Positions 44,461 through 56,519 of a stretch of DNA of 64,000 bases are shown here, piece by piece. Within the stretch, counting starts at the first letter, position 1; each line of letters begins with the position of its first letter. The stretch is from Eucommia ulmoides (taxonomy: Eukaryota; Streptophyta; Magnoliopsida; Garryales; Eucommiaceae). The notes beneath the pieces were generated by a model that saw only the letters and a program-made list of their open reading frames with translations, ran no database searches and was not told the origin of the DNA. A program made the translations under genes and the position numbers. The stretch spans positions 45,587,114-45,651,113 of the forward strand of contig CM028327.1 in assembly GCA_016647705.1 (NCBI GenBank), in the 5' to 3' direction.

Positions 44461-45330
44461 AAACATGCATAAACAAAGGTTTGGGGAGGAAAGTGTGAAA
44501 AAAAAAAAGAGTAAATTTTGAATCTAAAATAAAATAAGGGGATAAAAAATGTAAATAATGTTACTGAATTGAAACCCTAGCCTCATGTAATCGGGACCTT
44601 CATCTTTCTTGCGGTTGTGCGGCTATGGAGCTTCGACGGTCTATCAACTATAAACGGCGAAGGAGGAACGGTGAATGCGACGGAGAAGGACGATCGGCGA
44701 CGGCGGACGGCGAAGACAAACAGAGACAGAGAAAGGTAAAGGACGAACGGTAATGAAAAACGGCGAAGGGGAAGTCGGATCAGACCATGGATGTCTCAAA
44801 TTGATTTTGTTCGTGGACTATTCCAGGTATGTTCTTCCCCTGTTCTAGATTTTTACTTTGCGGCTGATGCATATATGCCAACGACAAATAGTCAATGAAC
44901 AAGGATGAAATCATGAACAATGCGGCGAACAACGAAGCCGAAGGGCGACCAGCGACGGGGACGGAGAAGGTGACAACGATGGCGAAGACGAACGGCGGCA
45001 GCGAATTCAATCGGCAACGGCAAAGGGAATAGTGACAGTGGGTTGGGGATGTTTTTGCAGCTGCGAAAGAATTAGGGGCTAAAAATTAAATGAGGGGTAT
45101 TTTGATCAAGAAAATGGCAAAAGGAGTTGTTGGTACAAAAAAAATATTTGGGTTTGATTGGTTCATGAAATTGCAAAAAGAGACCTCCTCGGACATGTCT
45201 CTTTTTTTTTTAGCAAATATTAGTATATAGTTCGTAAATATTTGTTTTGTTAAATTTAACAGAAAACATTAGTATTCAACAAGATAGTCAGTGTTTGCTT
45301 AAATTTATTTTGTTAAATTTATTTATTTTT
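44461..45330. other. Intergenic DNA with a GC-rich CGGCGA-repeating patch
   Basis: At 44620-44770 and 44930-45010 the DNA is made of variants of CGGCGAAGG, GACGGAGAAGG and CGACGG, ending in AT-rich DNA. No frame with recognisable protein similarity was seen. It may be a degenerate low-complexity exon-like or MITE-internal sequence, but nothing can be supported. Confidence 0.4.
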
Positions 45331-45339
45331 TTAATTTTG

Positions 45340-46110
45340 ATGGAGTGATTTCCTGGCCAACTGATCAGAACATCTTCTTAACATGTTTTGTCTGAGGCAC
45401 ATGTTGCTTAATCTAGTCCCTCCTGCAGGTTTCAAAGTCTTCGTCACCCCTTGTTGTCTCTTTAGATCCTCGATGCTCGGTCATCCTTCTTCAATTTTGG
45501 GGCAAGGCCCTCATAAAATGACTCTGAATTATTCGAATGGATCGTGGCCGATCATTTAGCCCCATGCTTAGTTCACTATCGCCTTTGGCTTGGTTAAGAA
45601 TGTACCCCAGGTCAATTTTTAGTGTCTAATTAGTCCCTAATTGCCTCATTAATTGCCTAAGATTTCCCCTAATTTGAAAACTCTTCGCCTATAAATACGA
45701 GGCAACATTTATGGTTCTAAATAAGCATTTTACCTACTTTCGTTGTCTTGATGCAACTCATGCAAGTACAAGTCGAACAAATAGATGCCCAAAGCTCTCC
45801 CCTTTATTCATCTCTCGATGAGTGAATTTTATACACCAACAATTCTCAAAAAAAAAATTCAAAAAATTCCCATAAAATTTATCAATTGGTGTATTAATTA
45901 GATTTTTTTTTTTTCCGTTTTACAGTAAGCTGTTGTCCGGGCCAACGCACCTCGACTAATCATCTCCCGGGCAATTTTAACGGCGCAATCCCCCACACTG
46001 ACCTGGTGCATTCATGATTAAATTCTCAGAGTGTTTTTCAGGAGAGTCAAATCCTAATTGACAAGAAAATGGGACATCCCCATTCCCAACTGGACTAGTG
46101 TATTTTAATT
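45340..46110. repeat. LTR-like remnant with a TATA box
   Basis: The stretch has CCTATAAATACGAGGC (TATA at 45690-45697) followed by about 150 bp of leader-like sequence. It ends in the block shared with 10075-10265. No matching partner LTR or target duplication was found in the window, so it is called only as a probable retrotransposon fragment. Confidence 0.35.
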
Positions 46111-46783
46111 AGAATAGACGGTGTCAAATTCTTATGTATTTTTGTTGAATTCAAAAGAGTATTAATTTGTTAATGACTTAATGGTGTCAATTGAAGGAGG
46201 CTTTCCTCGGATTTTGTTGTTTGGTAAACCTATCCATCAACCAAAAATATCACTTTTAACCCAAAAACAACAACAAAAATGTCGTAAACCACCCCACCCA
46301 CATACAAGAATAGTCACTCTTCACCCCCCAATTAAAATCATAAAAAATAAAAGGGATAATTAGTGATTAGTATCAAATAACGTGTATAATCTGTTATTAG
46401 TCTCATTTAAAACATAAATTTTGATTTAATCTCTTAAATTGATATTTACTTATATATTAATCCCGTATGTGCTTATTAATTACATGGACCTTTACAGGAT
46501 ATAAATTACGTATAACTATATCTAACTATGTTACATATTCTGTAATATATTATATCTAACAAATATTTTATATATCAGTTATATATATGAAATTGTCAGA
46601 GCGCAGCGCATGTATTAGTTTTTCGGTATTTTTTTAATGTGCGGAATTAAAACATAAATTATAATTGCGCATGATACGTTTTTTAAAAATTAAGGATAAA
46701 ATAAACACCCAATATAAAATTCATAAATAGAACCTACCCGTTATACATCGCGATCGATTTGAGAAGAAGAAGAGTGAAGAACG
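46111..46783. promoter_or_regulatory. Upstream region of the small three-exon gene
   Basis: AT-rich DNA with several TATATA stretches (for example near 46560-46590). No clear core promoter element at the right distance was chosen. The start codon follows the leader AGAAGAAGAAGAGTGAAGAACG. Confidence 0.3.
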
Positions 46784-48050
46784 ATGATGCGAACAAGGTT
46801 GCTCTGGTTCACGATCGGCTTCGCTTCCGCTGGAGCTGCAATCACCCAATTCGTCTTCAGAGATCTTTGGATCGACCGCGCCTCTCTCTCCTCCCAAGTA
46901 ATTGATGAAAATCTCTAAATTTCGATCGTCTTCAAGTTAGATTGTGCGTATGATTGTCTCAATTTGCGTGCGTTTTGCAGTTGAAGGACAAATTCGATGC
47001 CCTAGAAACACGAGTCTCGAACTTGGAATCGGCGGTTCGTCAAAATTCGAATGCGCACCAGGTGCAGGTTCAGGTGCGTTAAACCTTCTGTGTTTATCGT
47101 GTTTGAAATGTCAATCTATATGGTTGAGTTGTGTTGATTACTGTTGATTTAGGGTTCTATAAATGATAAATCTGCAATTTCTCAGCATATTTCTTTGGAC
47201 AAATACTCCAATTTTCCCCCTTTTTCGTACGTATGGTTGAATTTCTCAGAACATTGAGCGTGAATCTAAAAAATGGCAGCCCAGTGCACGAAATGTCCGC
47301 CATTGCAGGGTCTGGGGTGGGTGAATATGTATATGTGAATTTAATCCAGGGATAGGTCCACTCCCACTGAACTATACCTCCCTGCCAGCCACCATACAAA
47401 AGTGTTTCTTGTTTGTGTTCTCATATATTAAAAGAAACAATTTTAGGAGAATGATCGTAACCGAACATGTTTTCTATTTCAAGAATACTCCAAAACGGAA
47501 ATAGAATTCTCATTCCATCCCAATTTATTTGAAGTAGAAACAGAATAACATAAACACTAACCAAACGCCACCTAAAAGACCTATTGTCGTGAAAAATGAT
47601 TTTGCTTCATTCACTTCAAACCCTTTATATAGCAAAGTGGTGTTATTATATTTGTGGTGCCTCTTGTGGTTTCCATGGATTTTCTGATTTATAAGTATAA
47701 AAAGATAATAAAAATGGCAGTCCAGTGCACAAAGACTTCTACCATTGCAAGTTTGAAGAGGTTCAGATAATATAAATAAAAAATAGTCCGAATAAAAATG
47801 TGAAACTTAAATGGTACAAAAATATAATCTAATTTTTATATTTTAAAAGTGGTAATGTAAAAGTTTTGGACATGAATTTTTTCTTTCAATCTCATCCATC
47901 CATCCCCTTTAAATCAATCTCAACCCTTTTTTTTAATTTCTTTAGATTGTATCATTACCTCTTTTTTTTTCTCTTATTTTCATAGCTGATATTTGTGTTC
48001 TTACAGTTTCTAATTTCTTGTCTTGGCAGGATGGAGGCAACTTGAATTGA
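46784..48050 (+). CDS. Small conserved-type plant protein (75 aa), N-terminal membrane segment plus coiled coil
   Basis: Three exons, 46784-46897, 46981-47073 and 48030-48050, all join in phase 0 with GT-AG introns and encode 75 residues ending in DGGNLN and TGA. The N-terminus [20 protein letters not shown] is hydrophobic after two arginines, like a short membrane anchor or organelle-targeting start. Residues 39-62 ([18 protein letters not shown]) have heptad spacing typical of a short coiled coil. The first ATG (46784) is used; the second is at 46787. Short proteins of this layout occur in land plants without a known function; that statement is from memory and no name is claimed. Intron 2 holds a MITE-like segment (about 47440-47580). 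The gene faces the TBC gene tail to tail, about 1.06 kb apart. Confidence 0.78.
47440..47580. repeat. MITE-like remnant in intron 2 of the small gene
   Basis: It contains GATCGTAACCGAACATG, and near its end ACCAAACGCCACC. The latter recurs, with variants, at the MITE-like segments 30264-30890 and 49280-49715. It has no detectable TIR pair of useful length. Confidence 0.3.
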
Positions 48051-48183
48051 AATGAAGCCTGGTTTTAGTTATTTCCTTTGGTGTAATACTTTAAGGCACA
48101 GCTTTTTTGCTTTTTGGGGGTAGGAATCATGTTTTGGTCAAATGAGGGCCATATAGCTGTGTTTTTACCGTTTCTTTTAACTC

Positions 48184-48189
48184 AATAAA
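48184..48189 (+). terminator. Polyadenylation signal of the small gene
   Basis: AATAAA lies 134 bp after the stop codon, in a T-rich context. Distance fits a plant 3' UTR. Confidence 0.5.
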
Positions 48190-48199
48190 GAGTACGTTT

Positions 48200-49106
48200 T
48201 ATGCCTCCCATGTCATAAAAGTTTTAACAAAGTTTTTCGTTGACTGTCAGTTGCCTAACTCAACCCTCTTTCTTTACTCGAACTTGGGACCAACTGTTTG
48301 AATAAAACATAGGGCACCCATGTTGTTGTAGGCTCTATGGTTGACAATTACCTTAACTTATTGCTTTTGCTTATGTAACATCCATGCTGCCTATTAGCCT
48401 AGTATCTTTTGAACTGAGTTTACGTAGTCTAAACTACTTAAACCAAAGTACTAGTAGTGATTCACATGATACTTTATATATCAGACAATATTTTTTAATA
48501 TTTCAAATATGAGAATTAGGATCTCACAACTTCAATATTGTTAATTTTTGTATAATAAATTAAGACACTTTTGTTGAAATGTCTTTTCATTAAGAATTGG
48601 ATTTGATTTGGGAGCATAGATAGATGAGTTTGAATTATAAAATTTGTTTAAGATAAAATACTTGTCCAAAATTTTTAAATCACATGACGGTTAAATTAAA
48701 TTATATTTTATACCATTTAACTTTTATACTTGTGTTTAATTAGTTATTTTATTATTATTTATTATCTTTTTATATTTATAAATTAAAAAATCAATATAAT
48801 ACCTTTAGATACCGAAAAACATATAAATTTCATATACGAGCTTTTGTGTGTGAAATTAATGAAATAGAGAACTTGTCTTCACATTGAAAGAAAGGTTAAA
48901 TTACCAAAATAGGCACTTGAAAAATCTATTTTTTTCAATTAAAATTTGAACTATGATACAAGCGCATTTGTTCTGTAACCTAATTGTGAAAAAAAGAAAA
49001 GAAAAACAAACTATAAACTTCCATGGAATGGACTATTGCTATAATTTTCTCACATGTGCAAGGGCAAGCAAAATGGTTGCAAATAATTAGCCTTTTTCAA
49101 CTGTAA
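48200..49106. other. Convergent intergenic region
   Basis: It separates the small gene (plus strand) from the 3' end of the TBC gene (minus strand). AT-rich, with no recognisable gene or repeat. It must contain the TBC 3' UTR, but no single polyadenylation site stands out. Confidence 0.45.
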
Positions 49107-52100
49107 TTACTCTTCTAACCTGCAAGAAGTATATCCATTACCAGACCACAATGAGCCAGAGTACACTTTCACCCTGCAATCCTGAAAACAAAAAAGAACA
49201 ATGGAAGAAAAATTAAGACCAATAATGATGTTAATATATGTTTGAAGTGAGAAAGAGAGAGAGAGGGAGTAAAACATGGCTTGTTAGGGAGGTATGAAGC
49301 AAATTAGTTGTTTCTGTTTCTTTATTTTTGTTCCCGCTACCAAAATTTTGGAATTAATATACAGAAATGCGTTTGGTAAACACGTTTCTGTTTCCAATTA
49401 TTTTGAGAGTATTTTTGAATTCTTTAAGAATCTAAGAAACAAAAAAAAATATTGATTCTTATTCACTACCACAAAATTATTCCCACCACCACTCTACCGG
49501 CCGCCATACATTTAAAGGAAAATAAAGAACAAATGTTGCAACCAAACGTGTTTCATGTTTCTGTTCTCATAAATGAAAAGAAACAATTTCAGTACAATAG
49601 TCGTTACTAAACATATTCCAATTCTCTACTCCAGAATAAAAACAGAATTTCCAACCAAGTTTATTGTAAGTAGAATCAGAAAAGCAGAAACAATAACCAA
49701 ACACCACCTTAACTATCCGAAAAATGAGACACAACAAAAGAGAGACAATTCCCTTCTCTTTGCTCCCCCTCCACTTCCCTCCCCTCCACCCAAACGGGCC
49801 TTTAAGAAATTCGATTTAGAGGGAAAAGCTCAAAAGATTTTCATTTAACCTAACAATGGATCAAGGGAACTTACATTCAAGCATTTAGTTAGGGCAACTC
49901 CATTAAATTTCCCTCATCGAAAGACAAAATCCATTTGAAATTCATCAATATTTTCGAGTACCCCCATCTCAAAAAAATTCTAAAAGCAAGATCAAACAAT
50001 GTTTCAACATTCACAAATAGTCATCTGAAAGAGAGAGAGACTGAATGTTGCTTACCTTGAGATCTGGAGTGGAGAAAAGTTTGCAAATATAAATGAGAAA
50101 TGATGCAGCGTCAGACATCATAAGCATGAAATTCGAGCTAAGGTTGAGCCTTTGTTGTCCGAGCACATGGGAAATTAAAGAATCTCGATTCGCCGTTCTG
50201 AACTGCTGTTGAATTCCTCTCTATCAGCTGGTTTAAAGCCAAAAAACAAGGTTTCATAAATGGTATATTCAAAAAGTGTGAAATTCATATAAAACAATGG
50301 GGCTTGACACTTTGCACCCTGATGTTTTACCATTAATTTACTTTGGTCCCCATAGTTTCAATTATAACAAAATAGTTTTGAATGACAAACAGTTCATTGT
50401 CGTGCAAATCAATAGCTCCATTACAATTTTGGATGACAAACAATTAACTGTCATGCACCCAACTATTTTTTCAAGGAGTTTATGGGAATTTTCAACCTAT
50501 TCCTTTCCCCCATACAAATTTTCTATAAATATTTATATACACATATTATGATATACGTATATTTCTGAGTAATTGGGCGGGAAAGAGAATGGAAGAAAAG
50601 GAGGAGGCTGGAATTAACCATAAAGCCTCTTAAAAACAATCAAGTGCATAGCAAGTGATTGTTTTCTGTCTAAAATAGCAATGGAGATAATGACCAAGAC
50701 CGTAGTAGGATGATTAAGAAACATTAAAGTGTTATATGTTCAAATTGAAATCATGGGGACCAAAGCGAGATTTTGGTCAACTTCAATGGTACAAAGTGTC
50801 AAAATCCCAAAACAAATTAAACAAAAGAATTGGTAGAAACCAGTTGAAATGATCGTTTGAGAAGTGTATGAGAAGGTTACTCGATATGAAGTGAAGTGAA
50901 CAGAAACAAACCTTAAAGAAGTACTTCTTACGGAGTTTGATGGCAGTTCGTACACACCTCTTGACTCTGATCTTGAGTATCTTATCGTTGAATGTCTATA
51001 GCATGTAGAACACAAGAAAGGAGTCAATTTATTCACATGGAGATCATTTGATCCCAAAAAAGAATTTAGGTAGCGTTTCGTTACACGGAATTGGAAGATT
51101 CTAATTGGAATAGAAATGAGCGCATGTAAATTTTTAAATATTCATATGCTTTCATTTTTAAATCAAATTGAATGCAACCAAATTTGGGGAAATTGTTACA
51201 TTTTCCTTCAAATAAATTGTTTATAATTTTTATCCTCAGTTCTTTTTCCCCTATTTTCTAGTCCATAGTTTCCAATCTTTCAGTTAACATCAACTAAATT
51301 GAATATATCAACTACATGTTGAGTTTGTATTTGATATAATAGTCAAAATTAACAAAAATATTGGTAAGGACTAAAATAAGTACCTCTATAACGTGGCTAA
51401 AAAGGATTTTATATAACAAGAAAACAAATTACAATACTGGTAGAGTCGATTTAGGATCGCATGAAAAGGCATCAACTAGATGGTCTACATGATTAACTAA
51501 AAACTTTACTAATCTACTTACCTTGATCAGATCTTCAATCGAATGGGTTTCTTTCATGATTCTCTGACGATTCATGACAAGAATTGCAGCTACACAAAAA
51601 ACAGGTAATTCATCATTTACGTTCCTTGTTGATGGCACTGCGGAGCTGATTTGCAAATGATCATTTCTTGAGCAAAAGCTTCCTGTCAACCCACAAAGGG
51701 GATGAGCTGACATCGACTTCAATACGATATGGTGCTCTGCATTTCCATTTTTCGATTGTTTGGCGCCCTTCGAACAATCACTGTCATTATCAGCAACTCC
51801 TACATCAATTTCTGTCACCGCTTCATTAGGAAGTGTTATGACCAATAATTCAGGGCAATTTTCTGCTAAATTCCAAGGCATAGACTCGTCAAAATCAGCA
51901 GCCCACATCATCTGCATCAACAACGCCAGAATAAACTGTATGTTTGCCAATTAACTCTACAACTACAGCAATTGATAGAAGTCAAAGGCCAATATTTGAG
52001 GTATGCTGCAAGTAACAGTCCTATATGTTCCCAGGAAAAGCATATTCCCAGGACAGGGCCATTAGTATCTTTAGATACTAATTGATTTGCCTAATGCTTA

Positions 52101-55100
52101 CTGCTGCAAGGCAACCATTTTTCAACAGTTCCCAAAACTTCTGTTAATCGCGTATTACGTGAAATATCCTCTAATTTTCAAAAATCACAGTCAGTTACTC
52201 CCAAATTCCCCATCATGGAAGCCCATATAATCTTAAAATAATGTTGAATGCCACAAAACAGAAGAATGTATCATGGTTAATGAGTGTCGAATGTCACATC
52301 GCTTGTGTTACCTGATCCTGAGCTATATATAAAGCTTAGGGCAATCCTCATCTTACAAGGTGTCTTTTACGAGAGAGTTAGGCTCATTGGGTCTCTACAT
52401 TATATCAGAGTCGGGACTCTTTTCTGATATTGGGTATATGTTGAATCCCACATCTATGTTAGGTCCCCCAATATCCGTTCGCAGTGGTTTGTCAAGAGTT
52501 CACCCTGTGTGTGAGGAGGTGTGTCGAATCCCACATCGCTTGTGTTACTTGATTCTAAGCAATCCTCATCTTACAAGGCGTTTTTTGAGAGTTAGTTAGA
52601 CCAATTGGGTTTTTACAATGAGCTATCAAGTTGGCAATTAGATTTTGAGGATTTCCATAGCGGCATTTTAAGTCAAAATGTGCTTACCTCTATTATTCAT
52701 TAAAAAGATGTCAAGGAGCATGCCATCTACACTTTAAAAATCGATTATTCTTCCCATGCAAGCCATTGCATACTAATTAAAAGCTATGATTAATTCGATC
52801 AACTAGACATATCATTCCATATATGCATATGCATGGAGCAAATTAAGATTATGCATCTTACCAACTCTAGCAATCAGTAAGAAAGAATTGATGGCAATTA
52901 CAAACCTCCCACATAAGGAGAGCTTCATTGAAAGATAAATCCCGTCGGAAGAGTACCAGCAACATTGGGAAGGCAAAATGGAGGCTCTCAGCTCCGACGT
53001 GTAACAGGTGAGTGTACATTTCCCTATCCGTAAGTTCCAAAATTTTCCATAGTGCTTGCAACTGCTTCATTACACCAGTTGGTCCTTCCATCTGAAAGTT
53101 TTCACGCTGGAGAGGGGAGAAGCATTGAAAGGTACGAAGAGTAGATGTAAGTAAAAGAGCATGACACTTTCTACTTTATGTAACATCCCAGATAAAGATA
53201 TACCATTCTTCTTAGAAGCATTTCAAAACACCAAAAAGCATCAGCATTATCCTCGAAAAGGACAACAAAGGGAGACAACAAATCACTCATACCTACAACA
53301 AAATTGCCAGTTACAAGAGGGAAAAAACGTGATGTTTAAATCTGATACTGTAATAACTAGACTAGATCCCACATGACTAAGATTGTAGAAGGGAAAATTC
53401 AATGCAAAAAAATAATCTAAACCTTGGCAATATCCAGTTGCAGGATCAACCCAGGCATAAACAGCAAGAATATCTGACATTCGAGCCAAATTTTTTGAAT
53501 CCTCATAGAACTCAAGATGGTTATCTGTTCTGACAACATCAACAACTGAAAACAGAAACTTTTCAGGCTAAAAAACTTGACCAGAAAAAAAATGGGTAAA
53601 CATTATTGAAGTTGGTGCCAAAAAGCATTTGCATTTTATGATCGGGCACTGATAAACACCATTAATTACCTATTCGGTGCAGTGTCCAAAGCCATTCAGA
53701 AACTCTGTCTTCGCTAATAGCCCCTCCCTGAGATGCGGTTGGAGTAGCAATTGGTGTTTTAGGAGCATCCGATATCCTTACCTTGCTAACTGTTTCTGAT
53801 CTGTGTCCCAGCTCAGTAGACGTTGAAACGGGCTCATGGATAATTGGATTAACTGCTTCTATATCAGAGTTGTTAGGACCAAAGACAGTCTTAGACGGTG
53901 AATCACTTGATTCCATCACTAGATCCGAGTTGTTGCTTATTTGAAAAATGTACATATTTTCATCTTCAAATCTTAATTTACGCCGAGAAGAAAGCTTCTT
54001 GTCATGCAACCTAAGTCCATTCTTATCTTCGGCACTCTCCTCAAACAAATCTGCTACAGGTAAATGAGGGAAATCAAAATAACTTTCAGTTGCACATTGT
54101 GATCCATGCTCTTCGTTCCCAGCATCGGAGGAACTGCAGTTGTTTGGACCAAAAGTAGGCACAGAACAAGAAGAGTCATCTAATGCACAATCTGTAATAC
54201 TTCTCACACTGACATGATCTGTAGAATCACAAGAGCTCGCACTTTGACAAGGATATGATGTATCTGTACATTTGTTATCCCGATCAAAGTAATTCTCTAA
54301 TTTGCTAGCACTGGCATTGGAACCTTTTCTGCTGTCAACTTCAGTTTCCGTTGTCCTCTCATCTTTGGACATCGTCCTCACATCCATGACTTTGGACCCC
54401 ACAACATAGGCAAGGGAACCCGTTCCTATGTTTGAATGCATCTTTTGACATTGCTTGATAAGGTCTTCATAACGTTCCCTAGATGGAATAAATTATAGCT
54501 TGTTCAAAAAGCATGTCTAAGGAAAAGTTTGCAACACTATGAATACTTGAATTCAGAAATTGATACAAGAATAATATGGATTAGATAATCTGGAACATAA
54601 AAATTTGAAGCACATTCAATGATAGGAGAAAATTAAAAGGCGGAGAGAGAGCAATTAACATTAATTGCAAGTGGCCAAGTAGTGCAGCCACAAAACAAGC
54701 AGTAGTTGGATAACAATTTGGAAAGAAGTAGAAGAAGTAAATGAAAAGGACCAGACCTCCGGGCAATTCTAAGTTGCCTCCTATACTCAGCAGTACTGCT
54801 CAAAGTGTAACAACCCAGAAGAAATTCCCAAACTTCTCGCCTTATAGATGGATCTACACCCTACAATTCAAGTTACAGAAATTTTTGCAATGAATAATGA
54901 GATATAGAATAGCACGGAGGAGTAATATTCAGGTCATTCTAATGTAGTAGTTGTCAAATTTAAAGGATTTTCTTGTTAGAAATTCTAACTTTAAAAAAAG
55001 AGTTTGCGGCTTGGACTTGTGGCCAAACAGTGATTTTACAGGGCTAAAGTGATTAATTCGACAAGCAATAGCAGTCTTGAAATAGTAACCGAAAAACATA

Positions 55101-56457
55101 AAACAAACGCCCCCAAAAGATATATATAAGATTCAAACATGCAAAACAGCATGTGGCTTAGGAAAGTTTACCCCCAGGACAATCAATTTCAGCACCTTTC
55201 GGAAACCATAAACCTTTCCATCACTATCAAAGGTAGTCTGCCACTTGTCTGCCTTGAGCATCTTGTTTATCTGTGTCATTAAGATTTGAGAATAATGAAG
55301 AATAACTAGAAGAATTCAACGCATTAGATAAATATTATGAATTTCATAACTGTTGCAAGTAGGACAAGCATGATAGGGAACATATTAGGTTTTTATGCCA
55401 GAACCACATTTCATCCCAATATGGCCTTATGCTCGTGTGAAAAATTCAAGAGCTGTCCAGTATAGGAACACACACAAACACACAAGGGAACAAAAATTTT
55501 ATCCTTTCTAAGTACATTTTAGCAGTTAACGATACCAAGCTCAATCCCATTCACAAGTTGAGTACTGCGGACACAATGTTCAACTGGTAATTAGTTGAAA
55601 GAGAACATGGTCAGTAGTATGTCTTTACTAAACCAGTTCAACATATAGAGAGCCAACTTTGCAGCACTCGATGATCAAAGAAGTTCAGAAAACATAGAAA
55701 AACTAAAGGGAAAAAAAAAGCCACAACCTTTATAGGTCGTTGATGAAGACAAGGCTCCCCAATGTCGCGAACTATCGAGCTCACTCGTTGTAGATTCACT
55801 GCCCTGCCACTTCCACATTTGCATTGCTTTTTGTCCCCGTCAATAGACATTACCAGTTTACCACCCACTCTATCCCTCTTCTTCTATGACAAATTTCTCA
55901 ACTACTCGTTCCCTATTATTGTCATCAATAACCAAACAACAAATTCATTTTCCGTATGCTGCATATATACAAGTAATTTCGAAATATCAAACTAGAGATT
56001 AGAAAAACAAAAAAAATTAAACAAACTTGCAGCAAATATACATGTAATCTAACAGTAAAATTCAACAAAAAGCCTAGATTAGATAGAAAAAACCCAAAGC
56101 TGAATCTAAAAGCGAAAAATTACTTGCAAATTACTGAACCTACGAAGTACGGCAAAGTAAATATCCACAAATTCATCAGTCTCTGGCATCCAAGAAAACT
56201 AATTCTTCTTCCACGAAGATTCTAGCACAATTGAAACAATCCAGATCGTATCGAAAGTCGAAACTTCCATGAATCACCGATACGCAAGTATCATTTGATG
56301 CTGAACTCATCACTAGCCAGTCTAAAACAAACTATACTACAAATAGATACGTATTCATTCATAGATACTGGAGGACGGAGAAAGCAATGCAGTTTTTCAC
56401 CTGAAGATTAGAAGAGAATCTGATACTAACCGATCGAACTTGAAGCCCCGTCTCCAT
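49107..56457 (-). CDS. TBC-domain Rab GTPase-activating protein, twelve exons (about 773 aa)
   Basis: TBC proteins speed GTP hydrolysis by Rab GTPases in vesicle traffic. Minus-strand exons: 56431-56457, 55728-55883, 55172-55270, 54757-54860, 53670-54478, 53423-53545, 53204-53292, 52906-53106, 51522-51911, 50912-50995, 50056-50220, 49107-49181. All have GT-AG introns and consistent phases (773 codons plus TAA). The TBC start has GVDPSIRREVWEFLLGCY (from about residue 95). Exon 5 inserts about 240 acidic, serine-rich residues. The catalytic part follows: IVVDVVR (IxxDxxR arginine finger, about 398-404) and YCQGM (YxQ glutamine finger, about 437-439), then FWCFEMLLRRM. Both finger motifs are intact, so it is probably active. 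This architecture fits plant gyp1p-like TBC proteins. The first exon is inferred from phase; the start could instead be the in-frame ATG at 55850 (753 aa). The last two exons are supported by phase and splice sites only. A TRIM sits in intron 8. Confidence 0.9.
49280..49715. repeat. MITE-like segment in the last intron of the TBC gene
   Basis: It has ATGCGTTTGGTAAACACG near 49370 and AACAATAACCAAACACCACC near 49690. These are inverted relatives of GGTGGCGTTTGGTTA, seen also at 30264-30890. Several TTTCTGTTT/AAACAGAAA pairs are present. No target duplication could be fixed. Confidence 0.35.
52285..52617 (+). mobile_element. TRIM retrotransposon (333 bp) inside a TBC gene intron
   Basis: Two short LTRs, 52285-52399 (115 bp) and 52522-52617 (96 bp), both start TGTCGAAT and end in TACA. 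They share GCTTGTGTTAC, GCAATCCTCATCTTACAAGG and GAGAGTTAG blocks. A primer site like TTATATCAGAGTC (52400-52412, relative of TGGTATCAGAGC) follows the first LTR, and a GAGGAGGTG purine tract precedes the second. A perfect target duplication ATGAG lies at 52280-52284 and 52618-52622. The internal part is about 120 bp and non-coding. This is the full layout of a terminal-repeat retrotransposon in miniature. It lies between exons 51522-51911 and 52906-53106, opposite in direction to the host gene. Confidence 0.92.
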
Positions 56458-56519
56458 AGCCGGAGACCGTTTCTATTTGTTTTCGCCTGAAATTTGTTTT
56501 CCAATTAATTTCTCTTTCA

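Noticed and set aside
44620..45010. GC-rich patch as a gene exon
   Set aside because: Only short frames, low complexity, no recognised domain, and no consistent splice structure.
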